A stretch of DNA of 14,091 nucleotides from Myxococcales bacterium UBA5297 (GCA_002408385.1 DHSB01000152.1:50388-64478); one strand, 5' to 3'. Shown: positions 1 to 6,799, counted from the stretch's first letter. The notes: generated from the sequence alone by a model not told the origin. Numbers and translations: made by a program.

Positions 1-654
1 CAGAGCCCCGGACCCGAGCCCGACGACGGCGATCTCGGTGTGGCGCCGGGCGCGAAGGTCTGCGGCAACTGCCGGCTGTTCAAGCCGGTGATGCGCGCCG
101 CCGAAGGAACCTGGCGCGGCGACTGCCGGCTGATGCGCGACCGCGGAATGTTCCCGGCCAGCGCGCCGACGTGCGGCAGCTTCCTCGCCCGTGCCGCGCC
201 TATCCCCAGAGCCTTGAAGCAGGTGACGCACCCGGCCGAGCGCCGTCCACGCGTCGCCCCGACCGTCCGGCCGGTAAGGCCCGACTTCGAGATCCCGGAG
301 CTGACCGACATGACCCGCGAAGAGCTGAAAGAGATCATCCGCGAAGCGATGTGGGAGACCGACGTGCGCCTCGCCCCGCGCTGGGAAGGCGGCACGGTGG
401 TGGTCAAGCCCGCAAATCCGGAGCTGCAGGCGAAGGAGATCCCGGTAGACGCGCTCTTCCACAAGGTCGTGATGGTGCGCGACCGGCTGCGCGTGCTTGA
501 GCAGAAGGTCAACGCGCACCCGAAGCTCTCCGACGCCGAGAAGGTCGAGATGCAGCAGTACGTCACCCGCTGCTACGGCTCGCTGACGACCTTCAACCTG
601 CTCTTCGCCGACAAGGAGGAGCAGTTCGCCGGCGAGAAGGGCAAGGGCGACTGA
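1..654 (+). CDS. Conserved Cys4-motif protein of unknown function (5' end probably outside window)
   Basis: The frame is open from base 1 to the TGA at 652-654. A GTG at 40 could start it (204 aa), but no ribosome binding site precedes that codon, so the gene more likely begins upstream. Numbered from the GTG, Cys8-x2-Cys11, Cys29 and Cys45 look like a small zinc-binding knuckle (CGNCRLF, GDCRL, APTCGSF). A Pro/Arg-rich linker follows (about 50-85). The C-terminal half (about 90-200) is charged and helical and includes an MVRDRLRVLEQKVNAH stretch that could form a short coiled coil. I know similar uncharacterised proteins from myxobacteria but no function. It ends 5 nt before the next gene, so the two are probably cotranscribed. 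Zinc binding is inferred from cysteine spacing only. Confidence 0.75.
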   Translation, partial: QSPGPEPDDGDLGVAPGAKVCGNCRLFKPVMRAAEGTWRGDCRLMRDRGMFPASAPTCGSFLARAAPIPRALKQVTHPAERRPRVAPTVRPVRPDFEIPELTDMTREELKEIIREAMWETDVRLAPRWEGGTVVVKPANPELQAKEIPVDALFHKVVMVRDRLRVLEQKVNAHPKLSDAEKVEMQQYVTRCYGSLTTFNLLFADKEEQFAGEKGKGD

Positions 655-659
655 CCCCG

Positions 660-1184
660 ATGGCCGCGCGCCCGTACATCGCCGTCGTCGGCGCGGGCGT
701 CTGCGACGAGACCCTCGGCGCACAGGCCGAAGCGATAGGGCGCGCGCTCGCCGAGGGCGGCGCGATCGTCGTCTGCGGCGGGCTCGGCGGCGTCATGGAG
801 GCCGCGTGCCGCGGCGCCCAGGCGGCCGGTGGCACGACGCTCGGCCTGCTGCCTTCGGGCGACCGTTCGACCGCCAACCGTTACCTCGACCTGGCGGTGC
901 CCACCGCGATGGGCGAGGGGCGCAACGTGCTGGTCGTCCGCGCCGCCGACGTCGTGCTCGCGGTCGGCGGCGAGTTCGGGACGCTCTCCGAGATTGCCCT
1001 CGCCCTCAAGCTGGGAAAGCCGGTCGTCGGACTTCGCACCTGGGAGCTCGGCAAGGCGGGCGAGCCGGTCGAGGCGATCAACCGCGCGGCAACTGCCGAC
1101 GAAGCCGCCGCGCTCGCGCTGAGGCTTGCGCCAGGGTGTGAAGAGGTGTCGAAGAATCCTTCGAGCGAAGACCGGTCAGCCTGA
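660..1184 (+). CDS. TIGR00725 family protein (SLOG/LOG-like Rossmann fold)
   Basis: 174 aa, ATG at 660, 5 nt after the previous stop, so probably in one operon with it. The N-terminus YIAVVGAGVCD is a Rossmann beta-strand and glycine turn. CGGLGGVMEAACRGA (about residues 39-53) and GGEFGTLSEIALALKLGKPVVGL (about 102-124) are the nucleotide-binding signatures of TIGR00725 and the wider lysine-decarboxylase-like/LOG superfamily. In LOG proteins the PGGxGTxxE motif binds and hydrolyses cytokinin nucleotides. Here the equivalent is GGEFGTLSE, keeping the Glu but not the usual Pro, so substrate and activity are unknown. The expected fold ends near residue 159. The last 15 residues (CEEVSKNP...) and the stop are encoded inside the left end of a repeat element (see 1139-1523). 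Confidence 0.85.
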   Translation: MAARPYIAVVGAGVCDETLGAQAEAIGRALAEGGAIVVCGGLGGVMEAACRGAQAAGGTTLGLLPSGDRSTANRYLDLAVPTAMGEGRNVLVVRAADVVLAVGGEFGTLSEIALALKLGKPVVGLRTWELGKAGEPVEAINRAATADEAAALALRLAPGCEEVSKNPSSEDRSA

Positions 1185-1523
1185 AAGCCAGCCTTCTTCG
1201 TGCTGGCCCGGCGTCTCGACCGGATACAAGGGCCCTTCGGGCTTCCGCCTCCCTCGTTCCTCGGGAGGCTACGCTCGAAACCAACAGTCCCATCTGCGCA
1301 TGCCTCACAGCCGGCAGAAGGAGCGACGAAGAGCCCGGGGGGACCGCGGCGAGCCCTCGACCCCGGCCTCGCAAGCTCGGCCTGACGCTCGGGCTGACCT
1401 GGGGGCGGGCCTCCGTCGACACCCCCGCTGGATCGAGGTCACGGCCGGCCAAGGGACCGGTGACGAGCTTGGTGTGAGCGGGGAGTGGGCCGAGGTCAGG
1501 GTGATCTCCTGACGCCTCTTGAG
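1139..1523 (+). repeat. Dispersed repeat with terminal inverted repeats, copy A
   Basis: The left end (AAGAGGTGTCGAAGAATCC from 1141) and the right end (GATCTCCTGACGCCTCTTGAG, to 1523) are imperfect inverted repeats of each other. The left about 50 bp match, in opposite orientation, the right end of copy C (11290-11332), sharing AATCCTTCGAGCGA. The right about 53 bp (1471-1523) match 4214-4267 and the reverse complement of 11160-11212. The interior shares a CCTCGCAAGCTCGGCCT stretch (about 1363-1379) with copy C (11261-11277). No transposase is encoded. It looks like a MITE-like or REP-like non-autonomous element. The nature of the element is inferred; the matches were read by eye. Confidence 0.65.
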
Positions 1524-1767
1524 CCTACGAGCGCCCGGGGCCGCCCGCCTCCGCCGGACGCAAACCTTCTTCTCCGAGCCGGCTCCCCGGGCCCCCAACC
1601 GATGGCGCGGCCCGCTCCCCTACCCGCCCCCGCGGCATGATGCGAAGATGCGCAGCCCAAGCGGCAGTGCCGGCGAACGACATTTCGCCCCCGCGCTCGT
1701 CCACGCACTCGTTCTCAACCCGAAGCTGCCCAGGCGGCTCCTGCGGCAGGAAGGAAAGAAGAGCCCG
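1185..1767. other. Intergenic region: repeat copy A plus lipoprotein leader
   Basis: No gene is supported here. Bases up to 1523 belong to repeat copy A. From 1524 to 1767 the DNA is GC-rich and the downstream reading frame happens to be open back to 1519, but the encoded sequence is Arg/Pro-rich with no recognisable domain and lies before a clear signal peptide. I found no convincing -35/-10 pair or sigma54 site, although the lipoprotein's promoter should lie in this stretch. Confidence 0.5.
1751..1758 (+). promoter_or_regulatory. Ribosome binding site fixing the lipoprotein start
   Basis: AAGGAAAG lies 9 nt before the ATG at 1768, which opens directly into a lipoprotein signal peptide. This favours 1768 over any start in the open frame running back to 1519. 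Confidence 0.7.
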
Positions 1768-4104
1768 ATGCAACTGCGACTCGTCCCCATGCTCTCGACC
1801 CTCGGGCTCCTCGCCCTAGCAGCCGGCTGCTCCAGCCCTGAATGCACGACCGCTTCGGACTGCGGCCCCGGTAAGAGGTGCGAAGCCGAGAAGTGCGTCC
1901 CCGCCGCCACCGAAGGCTGCTCGCCGGCCTGTGCCGACCCGACCCCGGTCTGCGACGCGAAGGCGAACACCTGCGTCACCTGCACTCCGGCCGAAGGCTG
2001 CCCCGCCGGCCAGGTGTGCGACGTCGACAGCGAGGGCGGCGCCTGCGTCACCTGCGTCGAGGACTCCCACTGCTCGGGCGCGGCGCCGGTCTGCGACGAG
2101 GCCGTACACGCCTGCGTCACCTGCATCGCGCAGCGCGGCTGCCCCTCGGACCAGGAGTGCGACACCACGGTACCCGGCGGCCTCTGCATCGGCTGCCTCG
2201 ACGACGGTGAGTGCCCGGCTCAGTCGCCGATCTGCGACGAGGCGAGCGCCTCCTGCGTGGTCTGCAACGACGACCGTGGCTGTCAAGCCAAGCAAGTCTG
2301 CGACCGGTCGCAGAGTGTGGGCCGCTGCGTCGATTGCTCCATCGACGCGGACTGCCCCGAGGCCGCGCCCCTGTGCGACCCGGCGTCGCGCACCTGCGTG
2401 GTCTGCACGAAAGACGAGGGCTGTGCCGGCGAGACCCCGCACTGCGCCGACGGCCGCGCCTGCGTCGAGTGCGTCGAGAGCGCGCACTGCACCGCCGACC
2501 CGGCCAAGCCCTTCTGCACGGCCGGAGGCTCCTGCGTGAGCACCGATCCCGGGCCGACCTCCGCACAGATCGCCGCCGTGCGCGCCGCGGCCGACGGCAC
2601 GGACCTCTCGCTGCCGGTCTGGGAAGCGGTCGTCACCTACGTGCGCCCGGCCGTCGGCGAGGATCCCGCGGGCTTCTTCGTTCAAGCCGAGCGCGCGGGC
2701 CCCGCCCTCTTCGTCGCCGAAGACCCGGCGACCTTCGTCCCCGAGGTCGTCCCCGGCGCCCGCGTCTCGTTCACCGTCGACGCCCTCACCACCGTCGAGC
2801 GGATGCGGCGCGTCTCGCAGATCTCGAACTATTCGCAGTCCGGCGCCGGCGAGGCGGTCTCTGGCTTCGTGCAGGAGCTCTCCACCGCCAGCGATCTGGT
2901 GAGCGCCCTCGACAGCTATGAGTCCGAGCTCGTCTCGCTCACCGGAAGGCTCGGGCCCTTCACCGACGGCGGCGTCGCTCACCTCGCCGCCACGCTCGCC
3001 ACCTCCGGCCTGAGCGTCTCGGGCCTGAAGCTGCGGGTCCCCGAGTCGCTCCGCGCCGAGCTCGACCTGACCGAAGGTTGCTCGGTCACGCTCACCGCCG
3101 GCCCGATGTGGCGCCACCGCGCGACAGCCCAGCCCATGGCCTTCAGCGCCTCTGACCTCGGCGCGATCACCTGCCCCGGCCCCAAGGTCTTGCTGGCCGA
3201 GTCGGCCTCGCTCGAGCAGGTCGTCGTCGCCTTCGACCGGGTGCTCGACCTGTCGAGCGTGCTGCCCGACGGCTCGCAGTTCACCTTCGACAACGGCCTG
3301 ACCGCCACCGCGGCGACGGTCGACGGCAAGGAGGTCACCCTCACCACCAGCAGCCAGACACCCGACGCGACCTACACGGTCACCGTCGCCAACACGGTGC
3401 GCGACTCGAAGGGGACGCCCGTGAGCAGCACCGCCAACTCGGCGCAGTTCACCGCGCAGTATCCCCAGGCGCGGCTGCTCATCAACGAGGTCAACCCGAA
3501 CATCCCCACCAGCCGGGACCTCCTCGAGTTCCTCGTCGTCTCGGCGGGCACGACCAAGCAGCTCAAGGTCGTCGCCCAAGCCTCGAGCTCGACGACGCTG
3601 GCGACCTTCCCCGACGTGGCGATGGAGGCCGGCGACCTCATCGTCCTGCACCTGAACCCGGGGGCCGATTCGCCGAGCGCCTCGGAGCGCCAGTCGAAGT
3701 CCGAGAGCACCGCCGCCCTCGCCTTCCCGGACGCCTGGGACTTCGTCGGAGGCAGCGCCGGGCTGTCGTTCTCGCACCGGGTCCTGATGGTGAAGACCGC
3801 GACCGGCGAGGTGCAGGACGCGGTCGTGTTCGTCAACAGCGACCTCGCCGGCACCGCGCCCGCGGGCTTCCCTGCGGCGGTCGCGGCGATGCAGAACGCC
3901 GGGCACTGGTCGCCGGCCGACTGCGGCGGCGCCGAGTGCAGCTACACCTCGTCGCCGACGGTCCTCGACATCGCGGTCGAGTGGAAGGACGTGGGCAACC
4001 AGCGCGGCTCGAGCCTCAGCCGCGTCAGCGGGCAGGACACCAACAGCAACACCGACTGGGTCCTGAACCTCACCGGCTCGAGCTTCGGCGCGGCCAATCC
4101 CTGA
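1768..4104 (+). CDS. Myxobacterial-type surface lipoprotein: Cys repeats, OB-like, Ig-like and lamin-tail-like domains
   Basis: 778 aa. Residues 1-21 (MQLRLVPMLSTLGLLALAAGC) form a type II signal peptide with Cys21 as the lipidated residue. Residues about 24-262 are a cysteine-rich region of roughly 20-residue units that alternate two forms, GCPxxQxCD...CVTC and DxxCxxxxPxCD...CVxC. Residues about 276-345 (VWEAVVTYVRP, GFFVQ, PGARVSFTV) resemble the OB-like domain found in secreted nucleases such as ExeM. Residues about 471-563 (VVVAFDRVLDLSSV ... YTVTVANTVRDSKGTPV) are a Big_5/SbsA-type Ig-like domain. Residues 570 to the end (LLINEVNPN, LLEFLVV, DLIVLHLNP, MDAV-like VQDAVVF, DWVL near the C-terminus) match the lamin-tail-like module of myxobacterial surface proteins. 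It probably sits on the outer membrane, as a structural or adhesive protein. No catalytic residues are visible. The gene is followed by a strong hairpin. Confidence 0.85.
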   Translation: MQLRLVPMLSTLGLLALAAGCSSPECTTASDCGPGKRCEAEKCVPAATEGCSPACADPTPVCDAKANTCVTCTPAEGCPAGQVCDVDSEGGACVTCVEDSHCSGAAPVCDEAVHACVTCIAQRGCPSDQECDTTVPGGLCIGCLDDGECPAQSPICDEASASCVVCNDDRGCQAKQVCDRSQSVGRCVDCSIDADCPEAAPLCDPASRTCVVCTKDEGCAGETPHCADGRACVECVESAHCTADPAKPFCTAGGSCVSTDPGPTSAQIAAVRAAADGTDLSLPVWEAVVTYVRPAVGEDPAGFFVQAERAGPALFVAEDPATFVPEVVPGARVSFTVDALTTVERMRRVSQISNYSQSGAGEAVSGFVQELSTASDLVSALDSYESELVSLTGRLGPFTDGGVAHLAATLATSGLSVSGLKLRVPESLRAELDLTEGCSVTLTAGPMWRHRATAQPMAFSASDLGAITCPGPKVLLAESASLEQVVVAFDRVLDLSSVLPDGSQFTFDNGLTATAATVDGKEVTLTTSSQTPDATYTVTVANTVRDSKGTPVSSTANSAQFTAQYPQARLLINEVNPNIPTSRDLLEFLVVSAGTTKQLKVVAQASSSTTLATFPDVAMEAGDLIVLHLNPGADSPSASERQSKSESTAALAFPDAWDFVGGSAGLSFSHRVLMVKTATGEVQDAVVFVNSDLAGTAPAGFPAAVAAMQNAGHWSPADCGGAECSYTSSPTVLDIAVEWKDVGNQRGSSLSRVSGQDTNSNTDWVLNLTGSSFGAANP

Positions 4105-4115
4105 ACCGTCTGGCT

Positions 4116-4267
4116 CCGCTCACCCTGAGCGTAGCTCCCGCCGCACGAGCGGCGGGAGCGGAGTCGGGAGGGCCCTCGACTCGGCCTCCCTCGTTTCTCG
4201 GGAGGCGAGGCTCCGGGATGAGCGGCTGGCAAGCCGAGGTTGGGGTGATTTCGCGACCGGCCTTGAG
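4116..4267 (+). repeat. Dispersed repeat, copy B (partial, internally palindromic)
   Basis: Bases 4214-4267 (GGGATGAGCGG ... GCCGAGGTTGGGGTGATTTC ... CCTTGAG) match the right end of copy A and the reverse complement of the left end of copy C. Bases 4116-4140 (CCGCTCACCCTGAGC...CTCCCG) and 4199-4225 (CTCGGGAGGC...GGATGAGCGG) are imperfect inverted repeats of one another, so the segment is a long interrupted palindrome. The AAGAGGTGTCGA-type left end seen in the other copies is absent. The final GAG overlaps the first base of the 42-bp array. Confidence 0.55.
4134..4159 (+). terminator. Perfect 11-bp hairpin downstream of lipoprotein gene
   Basis: GCTCCCGCCGC (4134-4144), loop ACGA, then GCGGCGGGAGC (4149-4159) form a perfect stem starting 30 nt after the stop at 4104. 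There is no T-tract on either side, so it may act as an mRNA 3'-end stabiliser rather than a classical intrinsic terminator. It lies inside repeat copy B. Confidence 0.45.
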
Positions 4268-4580
4268 AACTCTCGATAGTTCCCGACCAGGTGGTGAGCG
4301 TCCGATAGGAACTCTTTTTAGTTCCCAACCGGGTGCTGAGCCGCCGATAGGAACTCTTTTTAGTTCCCAACCGAGTGCTGAGCCGCCGATAGGAACTCGT
4401 TTTGGTTCCGAACCGAGCGCTGAGCGTCCGCTAGAAACTCTTTTTAGTTCCGAAGCAGGCGGTGCCCCTCCGCTGGAAACTCTTTTTAGTTCCAGATCGA
4501 GGCGCCCGCCCCCGTTCGGGAACTAGAACTAGTGCCTATCGGGCGCCTCGCCCTTCCAGCGGAACTACACTGAAGTTCCG
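4267..4580. repeat. 42-bp tandem array of GGAACT-N6-AGTTCC palindromes
   Basis: Units start at 4267, 4309, 4351, 4393, 4435 and 4477 (spacing exactly 42 bp). Units 2 and 3 differ at one base. Each starts with a dyad, in the best units GGAACT-CTTTTT-AGTTCC, followed by 24 bp of related sequence ending in CCGATAG. At about 4520 the phase slips by 1 bp and the orientation reverses: CCTATCGG at 4535-4542 is the complement of the CCGATAGG of units 2-4, and the dyad at 4561-4579 (GGAACT-N7-AGTTCC) belongs to the inverted half. The palindrome ACTAG-AA-CTAGT (4522-4533) marks the switch. A further inverted repeat, CGTAGG/CCTACG, lies at 4586-4610. The array is richer in A+T than the surroundings and lies between two convergent genes. 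Function unknown; an array of protein-binding sites or structured RNA is possible. Confidence 0.85.
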
Positions 4581-4668
4581 AGAAACGTAGGTCCAGGTTC
4601 TAGGCCTACGCTTTCACCACTCGCGACGGTCCCGCCCGCGCTGTCAGCAGAACCCGACTGTCTGTCAG

Positions 4669-4690
4669 GAGCCGCTCGGTTCGGCGGCTC
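4669..4690 (-). terminator. Hairpin after the QQPAPE lipoprotein gene
   Basis: GAGCCGC (4669-4675) and GCGGCTC (4684-4690) form a 7-bp stem with an 8-nt loop, 17 nt beyond the stop of the - strand lipoprotein gene. No T-tract follows on the - strand, so this is only a possible terminator. Confidence 0.35.
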
Positions 4691-4707
4691 GCTTGGCGGT
4701 CAGCGAT

Positions 4708-5436
4708 CTACTGCTGGGCCTCGGGGACCGGCTGTTGTGCTTCAGGCGCGGGCTGCTGCTCGGGAGCCGGCTGCTGCTCGGGCGCGGGCTGCAGCTCGGG
4801 AGCGGGCTGCTGCTCGGGAGCCGGCTGCTGCATCTCGGGCGCGGGCTGCTGGGGGACTTCGGGAGCCGCCTGCTGCATCTCCGGGGCGGGCTGCTGCGGC
4901 GCGGGCTGCGCGGGCGCGGCGCCGACCGTCTGAATCGACAGGCTCTCGAGCGCCTTGCGGCACTCGGCGCCCATGGTCTCGAAGCGCTCGACGCCCACCG
5001 AGCAGGTCAGCACGGCGAGCGCACCGTTGCGGCAGATCGCGCGGCCGAAGACCTTGCGGTCCGCTGGCCCGGGAGGCGTGCCGGGGACGGTGCGGGCGAA
5101 GTCGAAGACGTCCGACTGCACGCTGGTGCACTCGGCGTCCTTCGAGCCGATGCTCCTGGCCGCCTGCAGCGCAAGCTCCGGGCAACGCGAGGCGTCGGCG
5201 AGCACGGGGATGATGGAGGCAGTCAGGCTCGAGAAGTTGTCCGGCGCCCGCAGCTCGATGCGGTCGGCTGTCTTCGAGGCGACGAACCACTCCTCGGGCG
5301 CGTTGAACTGCGCCGCCGCTTCAGGCCCGCCCATCAGCCGCGAGTCGGCGCGCAGGTCGACGGCCCCGGGGGTTGCGACACAGCTCGAGAGCAGGCAGCC
5401 AAGGGCGAGAGTTCCAAGCGTGTGTTTGACGGTCAT
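4708..5436 (-). CDS. Lipoprotein with C-terminal QQPAPE repeat tail
   Basis: 242 aa from the ATG at 5436, preceded by GGAG 7 nt upstream. Longer in-frame starts exist, up to 5541, but the chosen one opens at once into a signal peptide, MTVKHTLGTLALGCLLSSC, with lipobox LLSSC and lipidated Cys19. Residues about 30-172 form a compact domain with Cys85, Cys103, Cys135, Cys145 and Cys159, which could form disulfides in the periplasm; I do not recognise the domain. Residues 173-242 are a low-complexity tail of QQPAPE hexapeptide variants (QPAPEMQQ, QPAPEQQ), comparable in composition to TonB-like or wall-spanning Pro-rich linkers. A sigma70-like promoter lies at 5541-5569. The gene is convergent with the 1768-4104 lipoprotein. 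Surface or periplasmic location is well supported; function is unknown. Confidence 0.82.
   Translation of the reverse strand: MTVKHTLGTLALGCLLSSCVATPGAVDLRADSRLMGGPEAAAQFNAPEEWFVASKTADRIELRAPDNFSSLTASIIPVLADASRCPELALQAARSIGSKDAECTSVQSDVFDFARTVPGTPPGPADRKVFGRAICRNGALAVLTCSVGVERFETMGAECRKALESLSIQTVGAAPAQPAPQQPAPEMQQAAPEVPQQPAPEMQQPAPEQQPAPELQPAPEQQPAPEQQPAPEAQQPVPEAQQ
4711..4916 (-). repeat. 18-bp coding tandem repeat (QQPAPE)
   Basis: Degenerate 18-bp units (CTGCTGCTCGGGAGCCGG type on the + strand) encode the Pro/Glu/Gln hexapeptides of the lipoprotein tail, with a few 21- and 24-bp variants. Such arrays can change length by slippage or recombination. Confidence 0.75.
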
Positions 5437-5540
5437 GTTTGCTCCGTGGGGTGAGTGCAGTCGCGGGGACGGGCCCGAGTGCTCGAAGGAGATGGCGCCC
5501 GCCCGGTTTCCAAGCAGCCTTTCGAGCGATGGGTTGGCCA

Positions 5541-5569
5541 CTTCTAGGCGTTGCCTGGATCCCCGTCAA
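5541..5569 (-). promoter_or_regulatory. Sigma70-like promoter for the QQPAPE lipoprotein
   Basis: On the - strand TTGACG (5569-5564) is followed after exactly 17 nt by TAGAAG (5546-5541). The -35 matches the consensus in 5 of 6 bases and the -10 in 4 of 6. Transcription would start near 5534, giving a leader of about 98 nt before the ATG at 5436. This argues against translation starting at the ATG at 5541, which overlaps the -10. The promoter separates the lipoprotein from rlmN, which ends at 5712. Confidence 0.6.
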
Positions 5570-5711
5570 GGTTCGCCCGCCGCGAACCGCCGCCGTCACT
5601 TGCGGCCCGAGCCAAGCCCCCTCGGCCGCACCGCTCGCGCCTTCGCCGAACGGCTCCCCGCGGATGGTCCAGGCTCGAGCGGCTCGCGCCGTCTGCGCGC
5701 CCGAGGCGCTG

Positions 5712-6776
5712 TCAGCCCGCGCGCTTCGCGCCGGCGAGCTGCCCGCAGGCCGCCAGGATGTCCCGGCCGCGGTTCTTGCGGGTCACCACCGTGAGGCCGC
5801 GCCCGACGAGGCAGGCCCGAAACTGCTGGACGTGCCCCTCGTCGACCGAGCGGAAAGGCAGCTCGGCGCTCTCGTTGTAGGCGATGAGGTTCACCTTCGC
5901 CCGAATGCCTTGCACCAGGTCGGCGAGCCGCCTCGCGTCGTCCATCGAGTCGTTCACGCCCCGGAGCATCACGTACTCGAAGGTGATGGCGCGGCCCTGT
6001 CGCGCCGGAAACCGACGGCAGGCCGCCAGCAGCTCGGCGAGCGGATGGCGCTTGGCGACGGGCATCAGCTCCCGGCGCTGCTCGTCGGTCGTCGCGTTGA
6101 GCGAGACGGCGAGCTTGACCTCGGTCTCCGCGCCCAGCCGCTCGATCCCCGGCACCAGCCCGGAGGTGGAGACGGTGAGGTGGCGGTGCGAGAAGTTCGG
6201 CCCGCTCTCGTGCTGCAACAGCTCGAGCGCCTGCTTGAGGTTGTCGAAGTTGTGCAACGGCTCGCCCATCCCCATGAAGACCAGGTTGGTCAGCGGGCGA
6301 GGCCCCGGCAGCCCGGCGGCGACCAGCTCGGCGTTGACCCGATAGACCTGCTCGACGATTTCGCCCGGCGTCAGGTGGCGCACGAAGCCCATCGTCGCGG
6401 TCCGGCAGAAGGCACAACCCATCGCGCATCCGACCTGGCTCGAGACGCACAGGGTCTGGCGGTCCTCCTCAGGCATGTAGACCGACTCGATGAAGGCGCC
6501 GTCCTCGGTGCGAAAGCGGTACTTCACCGTCCCGTCCGACGAGCGCTGCGCGAGGTCGACCTCCAGGGTCGTCAGCCTGGCCCGCTGCTCAAGCCGCTCG
6601 CGCAAGCCCTTGGGCAAGTCGGTCATCTCGCCGAAGGCGCGGGCGTTGTTCTGGTGCATCCAGCGAAAGAGCTGCTTGGAGCGAAACGGCCGCTCGCCGA
6701 GCTCACGCACGAAGGCCTCGAGCGCCTTGAGCGAGAGCGCTCGAAGATCGGGTCTGTCGGAGGTCTGCTGAGACAT
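5712..6776 (-). CDS. rlmN: Dual-specificity 23S rRNA (A2503-C2)/tRNA (A37-C2) methyltransferase RlmN
   Basis: 354 aa, the normal length for this family. RlmN is a radical-SAM enzyme that methylates C2 of A2503 in 23S rRNA and of A37 in certain tRNAs, tuning peptidyl-transferase fidelity. The radical-SAM [4Fe-4S] cluster ligands are Cys117, Cys121 and Cys124 (VGCAMGCAFC). Cys110, seven residues before the cluster, and Cys344 (LAACGQL) fit the two catalytic cysteines of E. coli RlmN, Cys118 and Cys355. GMGEPLHNFDNL (169-180), SLNATT (225-230) and the ITFEYVMLRGVNDS stretch (264-277) are family signatures. The gene starts 23 nt after the CNNM gene stop, so the two are probably cotranscribed. In E. 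coli rlmN directly follows ndk; here a CNNM gene lies between them. Confidence 0.97.
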   Translation of the reverse strand: MSQQTSDRPDLRALSLKALEAFVRELGERPFRSKQLFRWMHQNNARAFGEMTDLPKGLRERLEQRARLTTLEVDLAQRSSDGTVKYRFRTEDGAFIESVYMPEEDRQTLCVSSQVGCAMGCAFCRTATMGFVRHLTPGEIVEQVYRVNAELVAAGLPGPRPLTNLVFMGMGEPLHNFDNLKQALELLQHESGPNFSHRHLTVSTSGLVPGIERLGAETEVKLAVSLNATTDEQRRELMPVAKRHPLAELLAACRRFPARQGRAITFEYVMLRGVNDSMDDARRLADLVQGIRAKVNLIAYNESAELPFRSVDEGHVQQFRACLVGRGLTVVTRKNRGRDILAACGQLAGAKRAG

Positions 6777-6799
6777 GGGGCGCTGGTTTCGGGGCTCGG

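Noticed and set aside
1519..1767. N-terminal extension of the large lipoprotein
   Set aside because: It would bury the signal peptide and lipobox; a ribosome binding site lies just before the ATG at 1768.
1816..3906. 696-codon open frame antisense to the lipoprotein gene
   Set aside because: It is an Arg/Gly/Ala-rich shadow caused by GC-rich third codon positions in the sense gene; no domain, start signal or independent support.
3936..4526. Protein with 14-residue repeats (GTLFSSQPGAEPPI type) encoded by the array
   Set aside because: Because 42 is a multiple of 3 the frame stays open automatically. The frame starts inside the lipoprotein gene, has no ribosome binding site, and the conserved positions follow the DNA dyad rather than codons.
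4267..4580. CRISPR array (short palindromic repeats with about 24-bp intervals)
   Set aside because: The intervals are homologous to one another (units 2 and 3 differ at one base of 42), so they are not unique spacers; the orientation flips and no cas gene is present.
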